Positions 58,104 to 64,000 of a DNA stretch of 64,000 bases are shown here, piece by piece. Made by a program: the position numbers and the translations under genes. The notes beneath the pieces are model-generated. The model saw nothing but the letters and a program-made list of their open reading frames with translations, was not told the origin of the DNA and did no database searches. Positions within the stretch are counted from its first letter, which is position 1. Each line of letters begins with the position of its first letter. The DNA is taken from positions 1,144,107 to 1,208,106 of the forward strand of contig JALPQD010000206.1 of the NCBI GenBank assembly GCA_023101885.1. Direction: 5' to 3'. This stretch comes from Typhlomys cinereus. Lineage: Eukaryota > Chordata > Mammalia > Rodentia > Platacanthomyidae.

Positions 58104-58118
58104 AGGACTTATAGTTCT

Positions 58119-58954
58119 TAATAATTAAAATAAATATCCTTCTTTTCCCTTAACATCTTCCTATTATTCATACTAGAAAATTTTAAAAAGAGCAAAATTA
58201 CAGACATAAGTTAGGAAATCATATAACTAGACAATCTGTAGCAGAAGAAATCACTACATATGGCAAAATTTTCAATATCCCAAGTAATTTCTAAAATGTT
58301 GGCTAACATAGCAAATAAATATTATTTTATAAAATTAACAGCAGTTATTGATTAGCTTGTGATCAAATCAGGACATTCTAAAGATGATGGCATAAATGAA
58401 TAACTGTGATATCCACAGTGTAATACCTTTGAAAGGAAACAAAATAATTTACAATCTGTCAAAATCTGAATTATACCAGGTGGGACTTTTCATTTATAGC
58501 TTGTTATCTCTTCCTTCCCACTGCAGAAAAAATAAATTCCAGATGAAATCCTTCCCAATTTGTCCCAATTACTTGAGTATTAAATAACATCTCAGATAGG
58601 CATGACAAAAGGATTAGTGAGGAACCCAAGGCCAGTAAGTGACTGTGTACTGGGGAAAGGATGATGCGTACTGTCAAATAACCAAGAATGAACTATAAAG
58701 AAGGACTGTGGGGTCAAAGTAACATGTGCAACATCAGGTCATGTCACTCAGGGTATAAAGCTGGCACTGTACCTAGAGAGACTAAGAACTGAAGATGGCG
58801 TTTTTATGGTTCTTGATAGATCCATCTCTTGGAGCTCTAAAGGAATTTCACCCCTTGTGAACTGGAGAGTAAAAGACTCTTAAGAATTATAGTAATCATC
58901 AAACTGGATAGTAAAAGACTCTAAGAATTACAGTAATCATCAAGCTTTTGAGCT
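58119..58954. other. Intergenic, downstream of Smc2
   Basis: No repeat or gene is recognised. A short imperfect direct repeat occurs at about 58868-58900 and 58909-58940 (AGTAAAAGACTCTTAAGAATTA / AGTAAAAGACTCTAAGAATTA). Confidence 0.5.
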
Positions 58955-58972
58955 GTAGAACAGAAAGATCTA

Positions 58973-58978
58973 TTTATT
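58973..58978 (-). terminator. Candidate poly(A) signals (AATAAA; ATTAAA at 59014-59019)
   Basis: TTTATT on the plus strand (AATAAA on the minus strand) at 58973-58978 and TTTAAT (ATTAAA) at 59014-59019 are the first canonical signals after the Smc2 stop codon. Which one is used cannot be decided from sequence. Confidence 0.45.
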
Positions 58979-59152
58979 TATGTTGATCAGACTCTTAAAA
59001 GAGATAAATTTGATTTAATCTTCTGGTTTTACATTCACAATCACTAAAAGATTATTGATTAGATTATGATAAAACTGACAAAAACTTAAAAAATATTACC
59101 ACACAGAGGTGCATTGTGCAACACTTTTCTCCCCAAGCTTCTGTGAAAATAC

Positions 59153-59400
59153 TCAAATATCAAAAAAGGCAAAGACAAAACAAAAATATAAGCAGAACTC
59201 AAGCTTGCAGAGACCAATTATTACATACTTACAAACATGATATTCCACATCATTACAATAAGCAATCTTTTCAGGCTGTTCCTGTTTGAGATCTGGCGAA
59301 GTATCCCAAGGGACCAGCCTCCAGGAGTTTAGCGCATACATAATTGCATTGTGTTCTCTTTGTCCATCCAGCTCCCCGATTATAAATCTTCTTTGCCCAA
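59153..59400 (-). other. Unassigned open frame with a strong splice-donor motif
   Basis: A minus-strand frame starts at or before ATG 59339-59341 (MYALNSWRLVPWDTSPDLKQ...) and is open upstream as well, to about 59395. A strong donor GTAAGTATG follows at 59232-59224 after ...YCNDVEYHV. The composition is protein-like, but no family was recognised. A good acceptor upstream was not found. It may be chance within the Smc2 3' UTR, a fragment of an alternative exon, or a degraded retrocopy. Confidence 0.25.
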
Positions 59401-59830
59401 ATGATTTTTATCAACAAGAGAAAACACATTAATACTGTCTTAGAAATTAAACTAATTAAAAGCTGACTGTCCGCTAAATTTATCCTATAATTTTATCTGT
59501 TTCTTTGTATTTTTGCTTTTGCATACAGAATTTACCACCAGCCTGGCATCTCAGGCTTCCAACTACATAAAAGACTTGCATAAGAAAAAAATCACTGGAT
59601 AACACATACATATAATCACAGCTACAATAATTGGACCATAGTCATACCAGGTAAGAAACAAGCATCTACATTCACTTATAAGTGATAAAACAAAAAGAAA
59701 AATCTCAGTTTAGGAAAAAAATAACGATATTATTACATAACTCAGATCTGAAGTTCATGAATGCTTGTGTACCAAAAGCAGTCAGTGAAGGTCTAGAAGA
59801 AAGCTTATACTTTGAGGTTCTAGCACATGT

Positions 59831-59989
59831 TCATTTGGGTCCTTTCGCCTTGGACTTTGCTTCCTTGGGAATCCTTCCATTTTGACTTTGAGTAAATCTG
59901 GCTACTGTAGAAACACCATCCACGAACTTGGTTTTGAACAGAACATTTGCATTATTGAACATACCTTCTTTGAGAGACACAACAATGAA
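59831..59989 (-). CDS. Smc2: Smc2 terminal coding exon
   Basis: Last coding exon of structural maintenance of chromosomes 2, the core ATPase shared by condensin I and II, acting on mitotic chromosomes. It begins after a good acceptor (TTTTTTCTCTTTCCCTTCAAG) in phase 0 and encodes 52 residues: [20 protein letters not shown]..., then a [12 protein letters not shown] segment, then a basic, lysine-rich tail ending AKSKAKGPK and TGA at 59831-59833. The first half completes the C-terminal ATPase lobe; this SLKEGMF-type segment follows the H-loop/switch region. The stop falls about six residues earlier than in human SMC2, as far as remembered, where the tail continues after PPK. The next bases still resemble that continuation. 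Confidence 0.96.
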   Translation of the reverse strand, partial: FIVVSLKEGMFNNANVLFKTKFVDGVSTVARFTQSQNGRIPKEAKSKAKGPK

Positions 59990-60984
59990 CTTGAAGGGAA
60001 AGAGAAAAAAGGCAGAACAAATAAATTTTTTTAAAGATATTCTTGTATAAGTTCACTCTTTCTTAGAGGTGCTAAAAATCATTTAGAGATCATTTTACCT
60101 TTTTTTTAATACTCAACTCCATTAAAATGTACCTTCTCAAATACTAAGTGAAAAGCTATGCAAGTGAGTAGTAACTTTCACCTTTCATTGTATACGTTTC
60201 TTAACTTTATCTTCAGTGTTTCTTTACCCAAATTTACTAGTTCCTGGAAGCTTTCTGCAGTCTTTCACGGCTCACATTCCTTATGCTGTTGCTAACTCTA
60301 AATGCCTTAGACAAAGTCTTTTTTTGTGATATTTTAGTAATATATAAGACTTCGAGTTCCTATGTCACTAGCCCAGACACCCACCTTTTATAATTATGTC
60401 AAAATTATTTGACCAAAAGATCACCATAATAAATATACAATCAGGATGAATGAAATACCAAGAATTGTGAAGAGAGAGAAAAGAAAGAAAGAAAGAAAGA
60501 GAGAGAAAGTGAAGGAGAGAGAAAGAAAGAGACAGAGGGAGAGAAACAGAGAGAAACAAACGAAACAAAAAATCCTGCCAAACTCTTAAGGCTTCAAAGG
60601 CTTGTTGTTTCTACCTTTTAGCAGGAGAAATGAAAGGTCCCCCCATTAAGTGCCACATTTTCTGATAACCTAAGTATATTCCCGGCAGTTTCTGCTTCAC
60701 TGGCATCCTTGTGGCAACTAGCTGGAGAAGACAATTATGTTAACTCTAAATTGATTCTAAGTTGTGTTCTACCCCATGTCAAAACCAACTCTTTATGTCT
60801 GCTTCTTTCTTCCAAGGGACAGAACCCCTTTTCTAGCCATGTGCAAATTTAGCAAGAACTCTACCACTGTGTAACGACCCTGCTCAGTCACAATTATCTT
60901 ACTTCAGACTGACTGCTAATAAAGAGCTGTTTTAGAAAAAATAAGATTCCTAACACGGAGACTTCCTTGTTTTGTGGTTCTTAC
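59990..60984 (-). other. Smc2: Smc2 last intron
   Basis: GT-AG intron of 995 bases (donor GTAAGAACC at 60984, acceptor ending at 59990). It carries an imperfect (GAAA)n/(GA)n run on the plus strand at about 60470-60560. Nothing else is recognised. Confidence 0.9.
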
Positions 60985-61132
60985 CTGAGAATGCGTAAAG
61001 TGAGTGCGCAGCATCTGTCCAATATTCTGTGTATGAGAAAGATCCAAGGCTGCATCCACTTCATCCAAGATGTAAATGGGGGCAGGTTTGAAGAGGAGCA
61101 TCGACAATATTAAACTCAAAGCCACTAGAGAC
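60985..61132 (-). CDS. Smc2: Smc2 penultimate coding exon (Walker B)
   Basis: A 148-base exon encoding [20 protein letters not shown] followed by [20 protein letters not shown] and LRTHFTHSQ. It starts with one base that completes the arginine codon split across the intron (AG|G), then 49 whole codons. ILDEVD (LDEVD at 61054-61068) is the Walker B motif with the catalytic glutamate, and AALDLSHTQ is the D-loop. These bind and hydrolyse ATP between the SMC2 and SMC4 heads. Splice sites: acceptor TTTTCTTAG at 61133, donor CAG|GTAAGAACC at 60984. No frame damage, and phase agrees with both neighbours. Confidence 0.97.
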
Positions 61133-61949
61133 CTAAGAAAAGTTGGTGGAAGTAATATCACAAACATTTTACCATTTCTACCAAAACTAATGCAAACTGC
61201 AATCATGGTTAGTATGACACATAGTATAGGCTTATCTGAAAGACAATCATATAAAAATAAATCTCAAACTTTTCTTCAGAAGCACCTCTTTTTGTAATAC
61301 AGTTTTTAAAGTCATATTAGCTCTGTAGTTTGTTGTGTAGAAAATATGATGTTCCTTTGAACAGTTGATTTTCATCTTTATTATAACCATTTACTTACTC
61401 CAAGTAGTAAGGGAAGGCTAAATATTTATTAAAGAAATATTTATCTATTTAGGTAAAATTTAGCAGCTTTGGTATCCTCTTTAAAATTTTATTATGAATG
61501 CTCTCATACGAACATATACACACTACATACATGCAATCACAAAAGAAGTTCAAGCAATTCTTACTTAAGCACTACCTTCCCTCAATTCCACAACTGTTTC
61601 TAGTTCTCTTCTAAGCTCACCAGACTCAACAGACTTACATTTCTTCTCATAAAAATTACAAGGACATACTTGAGAAAAACAAACATATCTTAATATTTTC
61701 TACAATTTTCTGAATCATAGAGACAAAACAACTAATTATGATTATAAACAGTTTTCCCTGAGGTGATTTTAATACTTGCCTGCCTGAAGACAAGGGACTG
61801 GCCACATGAATTCCTATGATCTGAACTGTTGTGTCCCGCTCAGAGAGGTCTGTAAATTCACATCTAGGCTTCCCTAACACTGTGACTCCTCTGTGTGGAT
61901 GTCAGGTTCTATTTGCTATCATTTTCCTTTTTCCTAGGACCATTTCCTT

Positions 61950-62690
61950 TGATTTGTTGGATCAATTATTTCAGCTTTTCTCTGGAAGAGATTATTTCTT
62001 CAATAGGAAGAATGTTTCTCTTATGTATAAGATTCTTGGTAACACGTTTTGTTCTGGCACTTTCTATATGCTCAACTTCTCTTCAAATCACACTGCTTTT
62101 ATTCCATGTGTCTTTTCTGCAGATTAAATTGTTTTCTAATCATAAGTTTCTAACAGTTTTATGTATGCCTGACTGCGTTCCTGTGCTTATGTGTTTATCT
62201 TGCCAGAGCTTATAAGGTTAAAGAGTGTAGCTTTACAGTATTAATTAAATCTGGAAAATCTGGGGCCATTATTTCTGCCACTGTTTTTCTGTTTTCTGCT
62301 TTCTTCTCACACACGTGTGTCAGGCAGCTACTAAGGACAGTGAAACTGAGTTTTTGCTGTTCTTTATGTCTTCTCAGATTTTCATCCTTAGTTTAGCTTG
62401 AGTATATTATATTCCACTGTGAAATCTTTCAGAGCCTAATCTACTGATATTTTTATTTCAGGTCTGTTGTTAATCTCTACATATTTTCTCTGCTTTTTAA
62501 TAGTTCTTATTTTTCTGATTTTTGAAAAATTATTACCTAAAATATTATTGGAAATAGTTACTCTAACTCTAAATTTCTTATTTACTAGTCTTAACTATAT
62601 TAAGGTCTGCTTTCCTACTGAACAATTTTTCTCTAGGTTAGCATCACAGTTCTTCAGTTTCCTCATGTAATTCCTATTAGATAGATGATA
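61950..62690 (-). mobile_element. Ancient L1M-type fragment in the Smc2 intron
   Basis: Plus-strand sequence such as TTTCTCTGGAAGAGATTATTTCTTC, GTCTTTTCTGCAGATTAAATTG, GGGGCCATTATTTCTGCCACTG and TTTATGTCTTCTCAGATTTTC resembles the antisense of old L1 5' ends, similar in style to 6064-6775. The divergence is high. Confidence 0.4.
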
Positions 62691-63314
62691 GGTACTGTGT
62701 TCAGTGCCTCTATTTTGCTTTCTTTAAAGAGCATTGGGCGTTGTTGTGATAAACAAGTAACATGTAAGTCAGCTTGGTCATCAAAGATATACAGGTAAGT
62801 TTCCTAGGCTTGTCAGTGTAGCATTTTTTTCAAGGACAATGTGGGCCTAATACCTAGTCATTTGCAGTTTCTAAAAATTCAAACATAAATGTCCTTAACA
62901 GTGAGATTACAAGCTCTATTCAGGCTCTCCTTTCTGCTTGTGATGTTTATTACTTGATACTAGGAAGAAAGCTGGCTAAATACAGGGCTGGCATTTCTGT
63001 GTTTTCTTTCAAGTATCCAGAATCCTAAATGGCTTACTCATAATTACCCCATAGTAACTTGTTTTTCAAGCTGTATATTTTACTTTGCTGCTTCTTTTTG
63101 TCAGCACTGAAGAATGAACCCATAGCCTTGATTATGCTAGAAAGACAGTTTGCCACTGAGCTGTAGCTTCAACTATAGTTCTTATTTTATTCTCCTTTAT
63201 TACCTATTAATTTAATCCAATATTTCAATTTCAGTATTCAAAATTCTCAGTCCTATATCAGACTTCTCAAATTCTATATAGAAAGAAAGATAGGTAAGCA
63301 TATGAAAACTAAAG

Positions 63315-63481
63315 GGGGCCAGAGAAATAGCTAAATAGGTAAGGCACTTGCTTGTAAACCTGGTGACCTCATTTCAGTCCCTAGAAGCCCACATGGAGGA
63401 AGGAAATAACTTAAAGTTGTTCTGATTGCCAGCCATACATATCTGTTCTCTTTCTTTAAAAAAAAAAAAAAAAAAAAAAAA
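63315..63481 (+). mobile_element. B3-type SINE with poly(A) tail
   Basis: GGGGGCCAGAGAAATAGCTAAATAGG head, CTTGCTTGTAAACCTGGTGACC, CACATGGAGGAAGGAAATAACTTAAAGTTGTTC, and a final A-run of about 24 bases (63458-63481). Confidence 0.6.
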
Positions 63482-63558
63482 GGTTAGAAATAAAAAAAAC
63501 ACATGGAATTGAAAAGTTATGAAATGGTAAATCATAAAATTGCAAAGGGATCACTTAC

Positions 63559-63719
63559 CTCTGACCACCACTAAGCTCAGTTAGGTTTTCTTTCCAGGTA
63601 TTTCCTAATGCTACCTTGAACTCCAGACCATCCAAAACTGTTTGTCCTTCTGGAGGCGCAAGCATAGCATTGGCACCAGGCAAAAGAGTAGAAAAAATAG
63701 ATCCAAAGTCCTTATTCAC
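63559..63719 (-). CDS. Smc2: Smc2 coding exon with the ABC signature (LSGGQ)
   Basis: A 161-base exon encoding [20 protein letters not shown], then [20 protein letters not shown] and [13 protein letters not shown], plus AG of a split arginine codon. LSGGQ (63561-63575) is the ABC signature (C motif) that contacts ATP in the opposite head of the SMC2-SMC4 dimer. Acceptor CAG ends at 63720 (TATTTTTGATCCAG) and donor is GAG|GTAAGTGA at 63558. Sequence is uninterrupted and essentially the mammalian SMC2 sequence. Upstream exons lie outside the window. Confidence 0.97.
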
Positions 63720-64000
63720 CTGGATCAAAAATAGGATATTAAAGCACCAGAACACATTCCAGGAAAACATCAGTTGCTGGTCTATGTACTGCCAATTCAG
63801 CAGACCAACTGAGTTGTCTGTTACTTTGATTCAAGACCTTACAAACAGTGACTTATGTGACAAATATGACCACAGCATTTACTGACAATTATCTAGGGTT
63901 ACTAATGCTACAAGAGATTAGATGGTCCACAGAGTCCAAGTAGCCTCATACTTAAAGGTTCACTAAGTCCTGCTCTAGCCTCCATGGAGAACTAGAGGTT
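63720..64000 (-). other. Smc2: Smc2 intron, partial
   Basis: Sequence 5' of the LSGGQ exon on the minus strand. No further exon is visible before the window ends. Confidence 0.8.

Larger units (their letters stand above)
58955..59830 (-). other. Smc2: Probable Smc2 3' UTR
   Basis: This is the sequence between the Smc2 stop codon and the first poly(A) signals met on the minus strand. No AATAAA or ATTAAA was found nearer to the stop. The 3' end is inferred from the signals and not from transcript data. The UTR would be about 0.85 kb. It contains a curious open frame with a splice-donor-like end (59153-59400). Confidence 0.5.
61133..63558 (-). other. Smc2: Smc2 intron with repeats
   Basis: GT-AG intron of 2,426 bases. 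It contains an L1M-type fragment (about 61950-62690), an ID-like SINE trace (about 63100-63175), a B3-type SINE (63315-63440) and a poly(A) run at 63458-63481. The remainder is unassigned. Confidence 0.85.

Noticed and set aside
1..64000. CRISPR arrays, operons, phage or plasmid modules, or a novel multi-gene system
   Set aside because: No spaced identical repeats, no tight gene clusters and no ribosome-binding sites. The window has introns, SINEs and LINEs typical of a rodent genome.

Overview
The window is mammalian nuclear DNA, almost certainly from a mouse-like (myodont) rodent. Only one protein-coding gene can be supported: the last three coding exons of Smc2 (condensin core ATPase), on the minus strand at the right edge (59831-63719). 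The call rests on uninterrupted SMC-family sequence with the ABC signature LSGGQ, a Walker B/D-loop, GT-AG splice sites and matching codon phase at every junction. Rodent affinity comes from B1, B4 and B2-type tRNA-derived SINEs, L1 copies with monomer-type 5' ends, and many (CA)n, (GA)n and (GAAA)n microsatellites. The species cannot be fixed from the sequence.

Layout. 1-58.1 kb is intergenic DNA downstream of Smc2, made of transposon layers of different age. (i) Ancient mammalian L1 (L1M-type) fragments at 6.1-7.5, 25.8, 40.4-42.6 kb and inside an Smc2 intron at about 62 kb. (ii) LTRs: two ERVL-type LTRs with perfect 5-bp target duplications at 33.5 and 34.9 kb, other ERVL/MaLR-like pieces, and one promoter-like solo LTR near 14.9 kb. 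(iii) One younger L1 family present as five pieces, including a nearly full-length copy at 51.3-57.8 kb with ORF1 and ORF2 remnants and a tandem-monomer 5' region. (iv) One lineage-specific B2-like SINE family in two age classes: older diverged copies, and six young CpG-rich copies, five of which have exact target-site duplications (10-17 bp). Nested insertions give a relative chronology.

58.1-64 kb holds the probable Smc2 3' UTR (two candidate poly(A) signals near 59.0 kb), the terminal exon, two complete introns, two further exons and part of a third intron. The three exons encode the C-terminal half of the SMC2 ATPase head, 155 residues in all.

No CRISPR array, operon, bacterial or viral gene cluster, structural RNA gene or new protein system is visible. 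The most interesting signals concern retroelement biology: a SINE lying inside the target-site duplications of a near-full-length L1, an identical in-frame TAG in the reverse transcriptase of two separate L1 copies, and a slightly shortened SMC2 C-terminus.
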